From positions 372,001 through 436,000 of the forward strand of contig NZ_FNZM01000004.1 in the NCBI RefSeq assembly GCF_900109265.1: a stretch of DNA of 64,000 nucleotides, read 5' to 3'. The notes below the pieces were generated by a model. The model searched no databases, was not told the DNA's origin, and saw only the letters and a list, made by a program, of their open reading frames with translations. Positions 1 through 9,407 of the stretch are shown here, in pieces (within the stretch, counting starts at the first letter, position 1; the number at the start of each line of letters is the position of its first letter). This DNA is from Paraburkholderia tropica. GTDB taxonomy: Bacteria > Pseudomonadota > Gammaproteobacteria > Burkholderiales > Burkholderiaceae. A program made the translations under genes and the position numbers.

Positions 1-633
1 ATTCATTGGGAAAACATGTCGGCGCTGAAGGAGGAATTTCCGTCTACGCGCTTTCTCAAAGAGCTATTCGTGATCGACCGCGACCGCGTGACCTGCACGG
101 GCGGCGTCGCGCCGCTCGACATGATGCTCAATCTCATCACCACGCGCGTGGGGACGGCGCGCGTCACGCAGATCGCCGAACAGTTCGTGGTCGAGCACGT
201 TCGCGACACCAGCGCGCAGCAGCGCATGCCGCTCGTGGCGCGACTCGGGTCCGCGAACAAATCGCTTTTCGAAGTCATCTCGCTCATGGAGAACAACATC
301 GAGGAGCCGCTTTCGCGCGAGGACCTCGCGCGGCTCGCGAATATGTCGCAACGGCAATTGCAGCGACTCTTTCACGAGCATCTGGGCATGACGCCCACGC
401 ATTACTATCTGACCTTGCGCCTGCGCCGCGCGCGTGAATTGCTGCTGCAAACCGATATGTCGATCATGCAGATCACGATGGCCTGCGGCTTTCAGTCGGC
501 GTGTCATTTCAGCAAGAGCTATCGCGACGCATTCGGCAGCGCGCCCACCGGCGAGCGTCGCAAGCGCCTCGCGCCGCTTTCGGGCGCGGATACACCGAAG
601 CCCTTATTGCCGATGCTCAGCGCACACGTCTAG
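1..633 (+). CDS. GlxA-family AraC-type regulator (GbdR-like), 5' truncated
   Basis: This is the C-terminal part of a transcriptional regulator; the reading frame is open at base 1, so the real start lies outside the window. The visible 210 residues hold the end of a DJ-1/PfpI-like sensor domain (GGVAPLDMML) followed by a double AraC-type helix-turn-helix (SREDLARLANMSQRQLQRLF and ITMACGFQSACHFSKSY). GlxA/GbdR-type regulators activate glycine betaine, dimethylglycine and sarcosine catabolism in pseudomonads and Burkholderia. The gene converges on the sarcosine oxidase operon, which supports that role, but the specific GbdR assignment is inferred from context. Confidence 0.85.
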   Translation: MHWENMSALKEEFPSTRFLKELFVIDRDRVTCTGGVAPLDMMLNLITTRVGTARVTQIAEQFVVEHVRDTSAQQRMPLVARLGSANKSLFEVISLMENNIEEPLSREDLARLANMSQRQLQRLFHEHLGMTPTHYYLTLRLRRARELLLQTDMSIMQITMACGFQSACHFSKSYRDAFGSAPTGERRKRLAPLSGADTPKPLLPMLSAHV

Positions 634-661
634 CGATGCCATGCGTTCAGGCAACGCAAAG

Positions 662-699
662 CGGGCGACCGGCTTTAAACCGGTTGCCCGTTTTTTATT
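662..699 (+). terminator. Rho-independent terminator after the GbdR-like gene
   Basis: An 11-bp stem with one G:T wobble (CGGGCGACCGG against CCGGTTGCCCG) closes a short TTTAAA-type loop. It is followed directly by a TTTTTT run at 691-696. It lies 29 bases past the stop codon of the regulator and before the 3' end of the convergent fdhA. Confidence 0.85.
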
Positions 700-732
700 G
701 CGCGAGGGCGAAAATAAATCGAATGCTTCCGA

Positions 733-1929
733 TCACGCGGCCAGCAAGCCGTGCGGATCGATCACAAACTTGCGCGGCGCGCCGCCATCGAATTGCTTAT
801 AGCCTTGCGGCGCTTCGTCGAGCGAAATCACCGAGACGTTAACGATTTTCGCAATCGGCAAACGGTCGAACAGAATCGCCTGCATGAGATTGCGGTTGTA
901 TTTGAGCACCGGCGTCTGACCGGTATGGAACGTATGCGATTTCGCCCAGCCGAGGCCGAAGCGGATGCTCAGGCTGCCGTGCTGCGCGGCGAGATCGCGC
1001 GCGCCCGGATCGTCGGTGACGTAAAGACCGGGAATGCCGATCATGCCTGCGGGCCGCGTGATTTCCATCAGCGAATTGAGCACGGTTGCGGGCGCCTCTT
1101 CCGCATGCCCCGATGCGCCGTGACCATGCGCTTCGAAACCCACGCAATCGACCGCGCAATCGACCTCGGGTTTGCCGAGAATCTGCTCGACCTGCTCGCC
1201 GAGCGTGGCGTCTTTCGACAGATCGACGACTTCGAATCCCATCGCTTTCGCGTGCGCGAGACGTTCCGCGTTCATGTCGCCGACGATCGTGCAGGCCGCG
1301 CCCAGCAGGCGCGCCGATGCGGCCGCCGCCATGCCGACCGGTCCCGCGCCCGCGACATAGACCGTCGAGCCCGGCTTCACGCCCGCCGTCACGGCACCGT
1401 GATAGCCCGTGGGCAGAATGTCGGAGAGACAGGTGAGATCGCGAATCTTCGACATCGCCTGATCGCGATCGGGGAATTTGAGCAGATTGAAATCGGCATA
1501 CGGCACGAGCACATATTCGGCCTGACCACCGATCCAGCCGCCCATATCGACATAACCATAGGCACCGCCCGCGCGCGACGGATTCACGTTCAGGCACACG
1601 CCGGTATTTTGATCCTTGCACATCGCGCAGCGTCCGCACGCGACGTTGAACGGCACGGAAACGAGATCGCCGAGTTTGAGCGTTTCGACATCGTTGCCGA
1701 TCTCGACCACTTCGCCCGTGATTTCATGGCCGAGCACGAGGCCGACCGGCGCCGTCGTGCGCCCGCGCACCATATGCTGATCCGATCCGCAGATATTCGT
1801 GCTGACGACCTTGAGAATCACGCCATGACCGATCTTGCGGCCGCTCGGATCCACCATCTTCGGATAGTCGATCTTCTGCACGTCGACCTTGCCCGGGCCC
1901 ATGTACACGACGCCTCGATTGCCACTCAT
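733..1929 (-). CDS. fdhA: Glutathione-independent formaldehyde dehydrogenase (zinc MDR family)
   Basis: The 398-residue zinc-dependent dehydrogenase oxidises formaldehyde to formate with NAD and matches the family length of about 400. The catalytic zinc region (NICGSDQH) and GHEITGEV lie near the N terminus. The structural-zinc cysteine cluster (CGRCAMC, then a further Cys) follows, and then a Rossmann motif, VAGAGPVGMAAA. It is the last gene of the minus-strand sarcosine oxidase run, 160 bases downstream of the folB-like gene. That position suits removal of formaldehyde released when sarcosine oxidase works without tetrahydrofolate. Confidence 0.93.
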   Translation of the reverse strand: MSGNRGVVYMGPGKVDVQKIDYPKMVDPSGRKIGHGVILKVVSTNICGSDQHMVRGRTTAPVGLVLGHEITGEVVEIGNDVETLKLGDLVSVPFNVACGRCAMCKDQNTGVCLNVNPSRAGGAYGYVDMGGWIGGQAEYVLVPYADFNLLKFPDRDQAMSKIRDLTCLSDILPTGYHGAVTAGVKPGSTVYVAGAGPVGMAAAASARLLGAACTIVGDMNAERLAHAKAMGFEVVDLSKDATLGEQVEQILGKPEVDCAVDCVGFEAHGHGASGHAEEAPATVLNSLMEITRPAGMIGIPGLYVTDDPGARDLAAQHGSLSIRFGLGWAKSHTFHTGQTPVLKYNRNLMQAILFDRLPIAKIVNVSVISLDEAPQGYKQFDGGAPRKFVIDPHGLLAA

Positions 1930-2033
1930 CGCTTGTCTCCGTTTCGTTGTTGATGAAAAGCGCCGCTGCGTCTTTGCGCACGCGCTGCAACGGCGATGAT
2001 TCGAGCGTAGCGCCGTGTGCCCTCTTCAAACCA

Positions 2034-2057
2034 TGCAAAACCCGACGCGCGTTTGCA
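2034..2057. promoter_or_regulatory. Inverted repeat TGCAAA-N12-TTTGCA upstream of fdhA
   Basis: The 160-base gap between the folB-like gene and fdhA contains perfect 6-bp half-sites TGCAAA (2034-2039) and TTTGCA (2052-2057). The repeat lies about 105 bases upstream of the fdhA start. It could bind a regulator and give fdhA its own promoter, but no known motif is assigned and the repeat is short. Confidence 0.3.
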
Positions 2058-2089
2058 CCACGCCGACACTCAACTGCACCACGAAGTGG

Positions 2090-2533
2090 CTATGCGTGCG
2101 CGTGCATCTGCGCTGCCGTTGCGTTCCATTGCAGATAATCCGCACGCGTCCAGTCGAGCGATACGCCCACGCGGCGCGTGCCGGGCCGGATCTTCGGCTT
2201 GTGCACGGCCAGCGTGAGCGTCTCGAGCGCGGGCCATTCGCGAAACGACAGCGCCGCCACATCGGCTACCAGCGTTTCGAGCAAACGCGTATGGGATTTG
2301 TGCGCGAGAAAGTCCGCGATGCGCGCACACCAACTTTCGTAATCGATCCAGTCGCCTTCCTCTTTCGGCGCGCGGCCATATCCGAGCTGCGCGTCGATCA
2401 CGAGCGGCTGCGGCTGCCCGTGTTCATGCGGATGAATGCCGATACGCGCCGGCACACTGAGCGCGTCGACGAACACGCTCCAGCCGCGCCCGCATGCAGG
2501 CGCATTGTCGAAGGTGCCATCGACGATCTTCAT
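2090..2533 (-). CDS. Dihydroneopterin aldolase-like protein in the sarcosine oxidase operon
   Basis: The 147-residue FolB-family protein is about 25 residues longer than E. coli FolB, mostly at the N terminus. The family's catalytic residues appear conserved: Glu37 in PHEH, Tyr65 in IDYESW and Lys112 in VHKPK. The ATG at 2533 was chosen because it overlaps the soxG stop codon by four bases (ATGA), implying translational coupling. Its position directly after soxG suggests a folate-related role tied to the tetrahydrofolate that accepts sarcosine's methyl carbon. Whether it is a true aldolase or a pterin-salvage or repair enzyme cannot be told from sequence. Confidence 0.85.
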   Translation of the reverse strand: MKIVDGTFDNAPACGRGWSVFVDALSVPARIGIHPHEHGQPQPLVIDAQLGYGRAPKEEGDWIDYESWCARIADFLAHKSHTRLLETLVADVAALSFREWPALETLTLAVHKPKIRPGTRRVGVSLDWTRADYLQWNATAAQMHAHA

Positions 2534-3165
2534 GGCGCGAGCGATGCCGCGGCATCGAGCATGATGCGGCAGAAGTAATCGGCGAAACTGCGTCGCACGA
2601 CCAGTTCGTAGCGATCCGCCGCAATCGGAATCAACACGATCGAGGCCTTGAAATACAGGCTCTGCGCGCATTGCCCCGGTTTGAACAGCGACGGATGCAG
2701 ATCGAGCGGACAGCCGCGCGACAGCACGTCGCGCACACGCGTGCCTTCGACTTCGACCACGGTATAGCCACTGCCGACGTCGACGGCCGCCGCGTAGCAT
2801 TCGCCAATTTCCGGCGCGAGTTTCGCTTCGAGCACACCCGCAGGCACAGGCGCACTCGAACGCACGAGCCATTCGTCGGGGCCGAGCCACAGCACGTCGT
2901 AATTGGCGCTGCGCGCAACGGTATTCGGCGCGGCGGGCGGACGGCAACCGACCGTCCGCTCGAATGCCTCGACAAAAGCTGCATCGCTCAATTCGCCGCG
3001 CACATTCACCAGATCGCGAAACGGCTGCTCGCGCATCGCGAAGGCCTTCGATCCGCGTGCATCTTGCACCTTCAACAGATCTTCCACGCCGATAAACGGC
3101 GACTCCAGATTCACGCTCACGGCACGCTCCGCGAGGGGCATCGGATCTCTCGTTTCATTCCACAT
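2530..3165 (-). CDS. soxG: Sarcosine oxidase gamma subunit
   Basis: The 211-residue protein has the length and character of the gamma subunit of heterotetrameric sarcosine oxidase, a GcvT/YgfZ-like fold that packs on the alpha subunit. A longer in-frame extension exists upstream. The ATG at 3165 (MWNETRDPMP) was preferred because it overlaps the end of soxA by only 11 bases. The gene is coupled to soxA upstream and to the folB-like gene downstream. The family is weakly conserved, so the call rests on both sequence character and the fixed soxBDAG order. Confidence 0.9.
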   Translation of the reverse strand: MWNETRDPMPLAERAVSVNLESPFIGVEDLLKVQDARGSKAFAMREQPFRDLVNVRGELSDAAFVEAFERTVGCRPPAAPNTVARSANYDVLWLGPDEWLVRSSAPVPAGVLEAKLAPEIGECYAAAVDVGSGYTVVEVEGTRVRDVLSRGCPLDLHPSLFKPGQCAQSLYFKASIVLIPIAADRYELVVRRSFADYFCRIMLDAAASLAP

Positions 3166-6163
3166 GCTGACGCACCCCTTCGATGTCGTAGAAAACCGGG
3201 CTGACAATCTTCGCGCCCACACGCCGCCCATCGGCGAGCGGAATCACCACGCGTTCGCCCATCCTGTCCAAACCGCCTTTAATTACCGCGAGCGCAATCG
3301 AGCGATCGAGTATCGGGCTCTGATAACTCGACGTGACATGACCGAGCATGGGCGTCGTGCCGTCGTTTCGAGCGCGCGCGTTTTCGTCGACGATCTGGCT
3401 GCCTTCGGTCAGCACGAATTGCGGATCGTCGGTGAGCAGACCGACGAACTGCTTACGCCCTTCTTTTGCCGTATCGGAACGCTTGAGCGAGCGGCGGCCC
3501 AGGAAGTCCTTGGTTTGAGAAACCAGACCGCCCATGCCGAGATCGAACGGCGTCACCGAACCATCGGTGTCCTGGCCGACGATGATGTAACCCTTCTCCG
3601 CCCGCAGCACGTGCATCGTTTCCGTGCCATAAGGCGTGATGTCGAATTCGGCGCCCGCGGCCATCAACGCTTCCCACACGGCGCGCCCCGCATTCGCCGG
3701 CACATTCACTTCATAAGCGAGTTCGCCCGAGAAGCTGATGCGCATGACGCGCGATTTCACGCCCGCGACCGTACCATTGCGATACGACATGAACGGAAAC
3801 GCCGCATTCTCGAAGTCGATATCTCCGCAAACCTTTTGCAGCACCTTCCGGCTCTTCGGGCCGACCACCGCGAAGGTCGCCCAGTGATCGGTCACGGAAG
3901 CGAGCCGCACCTTCATATCGGGCCATTCCGTTTGCAGCCAGCGTTCGAGCCACGTGAGCACGCGCGCCGCGCCGCCGGTCGTGGTCGTCATCATGTAATG
4001 CTGCGGGCCGAGGCGCACCGTCACGCCGTCGTCGAACACCATGCCGTTTTCATCGAGCATGAGGCCATAGCGGCATTTGCCGACTTCGAGTTTGCTCCAC
4101 GGATTCGTATACACCCAGTTGAGCAGTTTCGCCGCGTCCGGTCCTTGAATATCGATTTTGCCGAGCGTCGACGCGTCGAGTATGCCGACGCCATTACGCA
4201 CCGCGAGACATTCGCGCTTCACCGCCGCGTGAAGATCTTCGCCGCCCTTCGGGAAATACCACGGGCGTTTCCAGTTGCCCACGTCCTCGAACAACGCGCC
4301 GTGCTCGACGTGCCATTCGTGAACGCAGGTCTTGCGCACCGGATCGAAAAAGTCCCCGAGTTCGCGGCCCGCAAAGGTGCCGAACGTCACCGGCGTGTAA
4401 TTCGGGCGGAACGTCGTCGTGCCGGTTTCCGGAATCGTTTTGCCGAGCGCCGCCGCGAGAATCGCCATGCCGTTGATATTGCCGAGCTTGCCCTGATCGG
4501 TGCCGAAACCCATCGCCGTATAACGCTTGACGTGTTCGACCGATTCAAATCCTTCGCGCGCGGCCAGCAGAATATCGGCCGCCGAAACGTCATTCTGGAA
4601 ATCGACAAACTGCTTCGGGCCGCGCGACGCTTCCGTGCGGCTGCCGACGAGCCACAGCGGCTCGAGCGGCGATTCGCTCAATTCCGCCACCTTGGGCACA
4701 TTCGGACGCGCGAGCTTGAAGCCGAGACTTTGCGCCGCGTCGAGCCCGGCATCGACCGCGAGCGTCAGGCCGCGCGCCAGACTGAATTCGCCGACCGCCG
4801 CGCCCACGCTGACTTCGGGCTGCACGCGCTTGCCCGGCATGAAGCACGCTTTCGTGTCGTTCCAGAGCGCCTTGCCGCCCGATTGCGCGAACAGATGCAG
4901 CACGGGGCTCAAGCCGCCCGACATCGCCACGAGGTCGCACGGAATCGTTGCCTGCTTCGCGCCGGTTTTGCCGTTCGCATACGCGACCAGGTCCACGGCA
5001 TTCACGCGCAGTTTGCCGTGCGCCGTCATGATCGCGGCGTTGTTCATCACCTTCACGCCCTGGCGACGCGCAGCGCTTTGCAATGCGCCACTGCCTTGTG
5101 CGCGCGAATCGACGAGCGTCACGTTTGCGCCGCACGCCTTGAGATCGAGCGCGCAACGATAGCCCGCGTCGTTATTCGTGAACACCACCGCATTACGGCC
5201 CGGAATCACGCCATAGCGATGCAGATAAGTCGATACCGCCGACGCGAGCATGACGCCCGGCAAATCGTTATTGCCGAATACAACCGGACGCTCCTGCGCG
5301 CCGGTGGCGAGAATCACGCGCTTCGCACGAATCTTCCACAGCAGTTCGCGCGTGCCGTGACGCGTGGACACCGGCAGATGCTCGGTCAACCGTTGAGCAA
5401 CGGTCACGAGATTGTGATCCTGATAGCCGAATGCCGTGCTGCGCGAGAGAATCTTCACGTCCGGCATGGCGGACAATTCGGCTTCGATCTTTTCGACCCA
5501 TTGCAGCGCGGGCTTGCCGTCGATCTCCGCCTTGCAGCCGAGCAGGCTGCCGCCGAGTTCGCGCTGATCGTCGATCAGCATCACGCGCGCGCCGCTCAAC
5601 GCGGCCGTGTGCGCGGCCGCCAGACCCGTCGGGCCGCCGCCGATCACGAGCACGTCGCAATGCGCGAAACACTTGTCGTAACGATCGCCGTCACGCACTT
5701 CAGGCGATTTACCGAGACCCGCCGCCTCGCGAATCTTTTCTTCGTATTTCGGCCACCATTTACGCGGCCACATGAACGTCTTGTAGTAAAAGCCCGCGGG
5801 CAAAAAGCGCGAGAACTTTTGATTGATCGCCATGCGATCGTTTTCGAGGTTCGGTTCGGCGTTCACGCTATTCGCCACCAGCCCCTGATACAACTCGATC
5901 TCGGTCGAGCGCGCATTCGGCACGGTATGCGCGCCGCGCTCGAGTTGCACAACGGCATTCGGCTCGGCCACGTCCGCCGTGACGATGCCGCGCGGACGGT
6001 GGTATTTGAAACTGCGCGCCACGAAATGCACGTCGTTCGCGAGCAGCGCGGAAGCGAGCGTGTCGCCCTGATAACCCTGATACGTGCGACCGTTGAACGT
6101 GAACGTCAGCGGAATCGCGCGGTTGATGCGCCCACCGGCGCCGAGGCGGTTCTTCTGGCTCAT
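3155..6163 (-). CDS. soxA: Sarcosine oxidase alpha subunit
   Basis: The 1002-residue subunit carries NAD, FAD and a tetrahydrofolate-binding module of heterotetrameric sarcosine oxidase, which converts sarcosine, O2 and THF to glycine, H2O2 and methylene-THF. In order it shows an N-terminal ferredoxin-like segment (YQGDTLASALLANDV), a Rossmann motif (VLVIGGGPTGLAAAHTA), a second dinucleotide region, and a C-terminal aminomethyltransferase (GcvT-like) domain containing MLDENGMVFDDG. The start at 6163 overlaps the soxD stop by four bases (ATGA). Length and order are typical. Confidence 0.96.
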   Translation of the reverse strand: MSQKNRLGAGGRINRAIPLTFTFNGRTYQGYQGDTLASALLANDVHFVARSFKYHRPRGIVTADVAEPNAVVQLERGAHTVPNARSTEIELYQGLVANSVNAEPNLENDRMAINQKFSRFLPAGFYYKTFMWPRKWWPKYEEKIREAAGLGKSPEVRDGDRYDKCFAHCDVLVIGGGPTGLAAAHTAALSGARVMLIDDQRELGGSLLGCKAEIDGKPALQWVEKIEAELSAMPDVKILSRSTAFGYQDHNLVTVAQRLTEHLPVSTRHGTRELLWKIRAKRVILATGAQERPVVFGNNDLPGVMLASAVSTYLHRYGVIPGRNAVVFTNNDAGYRCALDLKACGANVTLVDSRAQGSGALQSAARRQGVKVMNNAAIMTAHGKLRVNAVDLVAYANGKTGAKQATIPCDLVAMSGGLSPVLHLFAQSGGKALWNDTKACFMPGKRVQPEVSVGAAVGEFSLARGLTLAVDAGLDAAQSLGFKLARPNVPKVAELSESPLEPLWLVGSRTEASRGPKQFVDFQNDVSAADILLAAREGFESVEHVKRYTAMGFGTDQGKLGNINGMAILAAALGKTIPETGTTTFRPNYTPVTFGTFAGRELGDFFDPVRKTCVHEWHVEHGALFEDVGNWKRPWYFPKGGEDLHAAVKRECLAVRNGVGILDASTLGKIDIQGPDAAKLLNWVYTNPWSKLEVGKCRYGLMLDENGMVFDDGVTVRLGPQHYMMTTTTGGAARVLTWLERWLQTEWPDMKVRLASVTDHWATFAVVGPKSRKVLQKVCGDIDFENAAFPFMSYRNGTVAGVKSRVMRISFSGELAYEVNVPANAGRAVWEALMAAGAEFDITPYGTETMHVLRAEKGYIIVGQDTDGSVTPFDLGMGGLVSQTKDFLGRRSLKRSDTAKEGRKQFVGLLTDDPQFVLTEGSQIVDENARARNDGTTPMLGHVTSSYQSPILDRSIALAVIKGGLDRMGERVVIPLADGRRVGAKIVSPVFYDIEGVRQHVE

Positions 6164-6471
6164 CGCTGTGCGCTCCCTTTTTCCAGATCTTTTTCGTTGC
6201 TCGCGTGATTGCCCGCGCCAAACTTCTCGTAGCTTTGAATCTCGTACGTCACCGTATCGCGCGTCGCCATGAACCAGCGGCGGCAACCTTGCGCATGCAG
6301 CCATTGCTCTTTATGCACGCCGCGCGGATTGTGGCGCATGAACAGATAATCGCCCCACTCCTTGTCGCTCAGCACGTCGGTATCGAGCGGGCGAGCGATT
6401 TCCGCTTCGCCGCCGCAGGTGAATTCGATTTCGGCGCGCGGCCCGCACCAGGGGCATTCGATCAGCAGCAT
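6160..6471 (-). CDS. soxD: Sarcosine oxidase delta subunit
   Basis: The 103-residue zinc-binding delta subunit begins MLLIECPWC. The zinc ligands known for this family are present at the expected positions: Cys6, Cys9, His59 and Cys63. The C-terminal tail is short and charged. It lies 22 bases downstream of soxB and overlaps soxA by four bases, so the subunits are translated as one block. Confidence 0.95.
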   Translation of the reverse strand: MLLIECPWCGPRAEIEFTCGGEAEIARPLDTDVLSDKEWGDYLFMRHNPRGVHKEQWLHAQGCRRWFMATRDTVTYEIQSYEKFGAGNHASNEKDLEKGSAQR

Positions 6472-6493
6472 GATGTGTCTATCCTGTGTGCGG

Positions 6494-7738
6494 TTAATGC
6501 GCCACGGCGGCAGCGCCGTGTTCGTCGATCAGATGACCGGTGTAGAAACGGTCGAGCGAGAACGGCGCATTCAGCGGATGCGGTTCGTCGTTCGCAATGG
6601 TGTGCGCAAAGACCCAGCCCGAACCCGGCGTCGCCTTGAAACCACCCGTGCCCCAACCGCAATTGAAATACAGGCCCTTCACATCGGTCTTGCTGATAAT
6701 CGGGCAGGCGTCCGGCGAGACGTCGACAATGCCGCCCCACTGGCGATTCATGCGCACGCGCGAAAAGACCGGGAACATTTCGACGATCGCCTGCAACGTG
6801 CCTTCGATAATATTGAAACTGCCGCGCTGGCCGAATCCGGTGTACTGATCGACGCCCGCGCCAATCACGAGATCGCCCTTGTCGGACTGGCTGATATAGG
6901 CATGCACCGCGTTCGACATGATCACCGTATTGACGACCGGTTTGATCGGCTCCGAAACGAGCGCCTGCAACGGATGGCTTTCCAGCGGCAGGCGCACGCC
7001 GGCCATATCGGCGAGCGTGGTGGTATTGCCCGCGGCGACCACGGCCACTTTCTTCGCCTTGATAAAGCCTTTCACCGTATCGACGCCCGTCACGCGGCCG
7101 CCGTCGCGGCGAATGCCCGTGACCTGGCAGTTCTGGATAATGTCCACGCCGGCACGGTCCGCGCCGCGCGCGAAGCCCCACGCCACAGCGTCGTGACGCG
7201 CCACGCCCGCGCGGCGCTGAATCGACGCGCCCAGCACCGGATAGCGGCTATTCAGATTGATCGTCGGCTCGATTTCCTTGATCTGTTCCGGCGTGAGGAA
7301 TTCAGCGTCCACGCCGTTGAGCCGGTTCGCATTCACGCGGCGCTCTGTATCGCGCACGTCCTGCAGCGTATGGGCGAGATTCATCACGCCGCGCTGACTG
7401 AACATCACGTTGTAGTTGAGATCCTGTGCGAGACCTTCCCACAGCTGCATCGCTTTTTCGTAAAGCGCGGCCGACTCGTCCCACAGATAATTCGAGCGCA
7501 CGATGGTCGTATTGCGCGCGGTATTACCGCCGCCAATCCAGCCTTTCTCCAGAATGGCGACATTCTTCACGCCGTGCTCTTTGGCGAGGTAATACGCGGT
7601 CGCGAGACCATGTCCGCCGCCGCCGACGATCACCACGTCGTACTCCTTTTTCGGCTCGGGACTTCTCCACTGCCGCTCCCAGTTCTCGTGATACGACAAC
7701 CCGTTGCGGAACAGACTGAATATCGAATAGCGGCTCAT
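6494..7738 (-). CDS. soxB: Sarcosine oxidase beta subunit
   Basis: The 414-residue flavoprotein oxidises sarcosine at its FAD and passes electrons to covalently bound FMN. The FAD-binding motif [17 protein letters not shown] lies near residue 35, followed by [11 protein letters not shown]. The conserved ARHDAVAWG segment contains the histidine that carries FMN in characterised homologues. Length matches the family at about 405-415. It is the first sox gene, 40 bases after sdaA, so it is probably cotranscribed with sdaA. Confidence 0.96.
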   Translation of the reverse strand: MSRYSIFSLFRNGLSYHENWERQWRSPEPKKEYDVVIVGGGGHGLATAYYLAKEHGVKNVAILEKGWIGGGNTARNTTIVRSNYLWDESAALYEKAMQLWEGLAQDLNYNVMFSQRGVMNLAHTLQDVRDTERRVNANRLNGVDAEFLTPEQIKEIEPTINLNSRYPVLGASIQRRAGVARHDAVAWGFARGADRAGVDIIQNCQVTGIRRDGGRVTGVDTVKGFIKAKKVAVVAAGNTTTLADMAGVRLPLESHPLQALVSEPIKPVVNTVIMSNAVHAYISQSDKGDLVIGAGVDQYTGFGQRGSFNIIEGTLQAIVEMFPVFSRVRMNRQWGGIVDVSPDACPIISKTDVKGLYFNCGWGTGGFKATPGSGWVFAHTIANDEPHPLNAPFSLDRFYTGHLIDEHGAAAVAH

Positions 7739-7778
7739 CTCGCAGACCCCTTTGCGTGTTTCCGTTTGCGCGTTTCCA

Positions 7779-9164
7779 TTAGCATTCGATGACGTTCACG
7801 GCGAGTCCACCGCGTGACGTCTCCTTGTATTTCGTCTTCATGTCGGCGCCCGTTTCGCGCATCGTCTTGATGACGTTGTCGAGCGTGACGTAATGCTGGC
7901 CATTGCCCTTGAGCGCCATACGCGCGGCGTTCAGCGCCTTGATCGCGCCCATCGCGTTGCGCTCGATGCAGGGAATCTGCACGAGGCCGCCGACGGGATC
8001 GCACGTCATGCCGAGGTTGTGCTCCATGCCGATCTCGGCGGCGTTCTCGACCTGCAAAGGCGTGCCGCCCATTACGGCCGCGAGCGCGGCGGCGGCCATC
8101 GAACAGGCGACGCCCACTTCGCCCTGGCAACCCACTTCGGCCCCTGAAATCGAGGCTGTTTCCTTGTAGATGACGCCAATCGCGGCGGCGGTCAGCAGGA
8201 AATCGGCGATGCCTTTTTCGTTCGCGCCCGGCACGAATTTCACGTAGTAATGGAGCACGGCGGGAATCACCCCGGCCGCGCCATTGGTCGGCGCGGTGAC
8301 GACGCGGCCGCCCGCGGCGTTTTCTTCATTCACCGCCATCGCGTAGAGATTGACCCAGTCGAGCATTGAAAGCGGGTCACGCAACGACTCCTCGGAGCGC
8401 GCGCGCAATTGCACGGAAAGATCGGCGGCGCGGCGCTTGACCTGCATCGGACCGGGCAATTGGCCGTGCATCTTGCAGCCGCGCTCCACGCACGCAGCCA
8501 TCGTGCGCCAGATCGCCATCAAGCCTTCCCGCACCTCGTCCGGCGATCGCGTCGCGCATTCATTGGCGAACGTAATCTCCGCAATGGATAGCCCGCTCTC
8601 ATTGCAGACGCGCAGCAGATCGTCGCCGGTGCGAAACGGATACGGCATCTCATGCGCCGTGCGCACGCCATTGACGCGATCGCCCTCGCGATTCACGACA
8701 AAGCCGCCGCCAACCGAGTAATACTCCTTCTCCACCAGCAACTGGCCGTTTTCATCGAAAGCCTGAAAGCGCATGCCGTTGGAATGCAAGGTATTCGCGC
8801 CGCCCATCGTGCGACGAAAGAAACCGATGCCTTCTTTTTCGTCGAAACGAATCGACTGCTTGCCGAGCAGCATCAGGGTCTTCTCGCGACGAATCGCGGC
8901 AAGGCGCGGTTCGATCTGATCGGGATCGATCACATCGGGCAGATGCCCTTCGAGACCGAGCAGCACGGCCTTGTCGGTTCCGTGGCCCTTGCCGGTGGCG
9001 CCCAGGGAGCCGTACAGCTCGACCTTCACGCGGCGCACGAAGGCCAGCAAATTGGCGTCCTCGATATGGGACACGAAGCGGCAAGCGGCAACCATCGGAC
9101 CGACGGTATGCGAGCTCGACGGGCCAATCCCAATCTTGAACAGGTCGAAGACGCTGACATTCAT
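7779..9164 (-). CDS. sdaA: L-serine ammonia-lyase, iron-sulfur, single chain
   Basis: The 461-residue enzyme deaminates L-serine to pyruvate, finishing the route sarcosine to glycine to serine to pyruvate. It begins [20 protein letters not shown]. Fe-S cluster cysteines are visible in [21 protein letters not shown] and IPCIERN. The start at 9164 is supported by GGAGAAG seven to eight bases upstream; an in-frame extension further upstream has no similar support. It heads the sox genes in the same orientation, a standard arrangement in Burkholderia. Confidence 0.95.
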   Translation of the reverse strand: MNVSVFDLFKIGIGPSSSHTVGPMVAACRFVSHIEDANLLAFVRRVKVELYGSLGATGKGHGTDKAVLLGLEGHLPDVIDPDQIEPRLAAIRREKTLMLLGKQSIRFDEKEGIGFFRRTMGGANTLHSNGMRFQAFDENGQLLVEKEYYSVGGGFVVNREGDRVNGVRTAHEMPYPFRTGDDLLRVCNESGLSIAEITFANECATRSPDEVREGLMAIWRTMAACVERGCKMHGQLPGPMQVKRRAADLSVQLRARSEESLRDPLSMLDWVNLYAMAVNEENAAGGRVVTAPTNGAAGVIPAVLHYYVKFVPGANEKGIADFLLTAAAIGVIYKETASISGAEVGCQGEVGVACSMAAAALAAVMGGTPLQVENAAEIGMEHNLGMTCDPVGGLVQIPCIERNAMGAIKALNAARMALKGNGQHYVTLDNVIKTMRETGADMKTKYKETSRGGLAVNVIEC

Positions 9165-9237
9165 CTGACTTCTCCGGCTTGGCGTGGCATGAGTGACGCT
9201 GGAATCAGTAGACCAAATTGGCGCCCGGATCAGATAG

Positions 9238-9295
9238 AACAAAAGCGCCATTGCGCGTGGACGGCCCCGCCAGACGGGGCGTCGGGGCGTCTGGC
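9238..9295 (-). terminator. Hairpins between porin and sdaA
   Basis: On the minus strand, downstream of the porin, a perfect 8-bp stem (GCCAGACG against CGTCTGGC, 9269-9295) is followed by a small GCGC-CATT-GCGC hairpin (9245-9256) that runs into TTTTGTT. They could end the porin transcript or attenuate readthrough into sdaA. No riboswitch consensus was recognised here. Confidence 0.45.
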
Positions 9296-9407
9296 CGGAC
9301 GGGTTGACGATGATTCGCGGTCGAAAAGCGCAAGCCGGCATGACGCCGGCCTGGTGCGGAAAATTCGATTTGCTGCACCGCGCAAACTGCGGCGAACGAT
9401 TAAAGTT

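Noticed and set aside
2903..6208. A 1101-codon plus-strand open frame across the soxA region.
   Set aside because: It is antisense to soxA and soxG, which have complete family motifs, and its translation is Arg/His-rich as expected of a high-GC shadow.
9165..9407. Possible glycine riboswitch upstream of sdaA.
   Set aside because: No conserved glycine-aptamer segment was seen on the minus strand; only simple hairpins are present.
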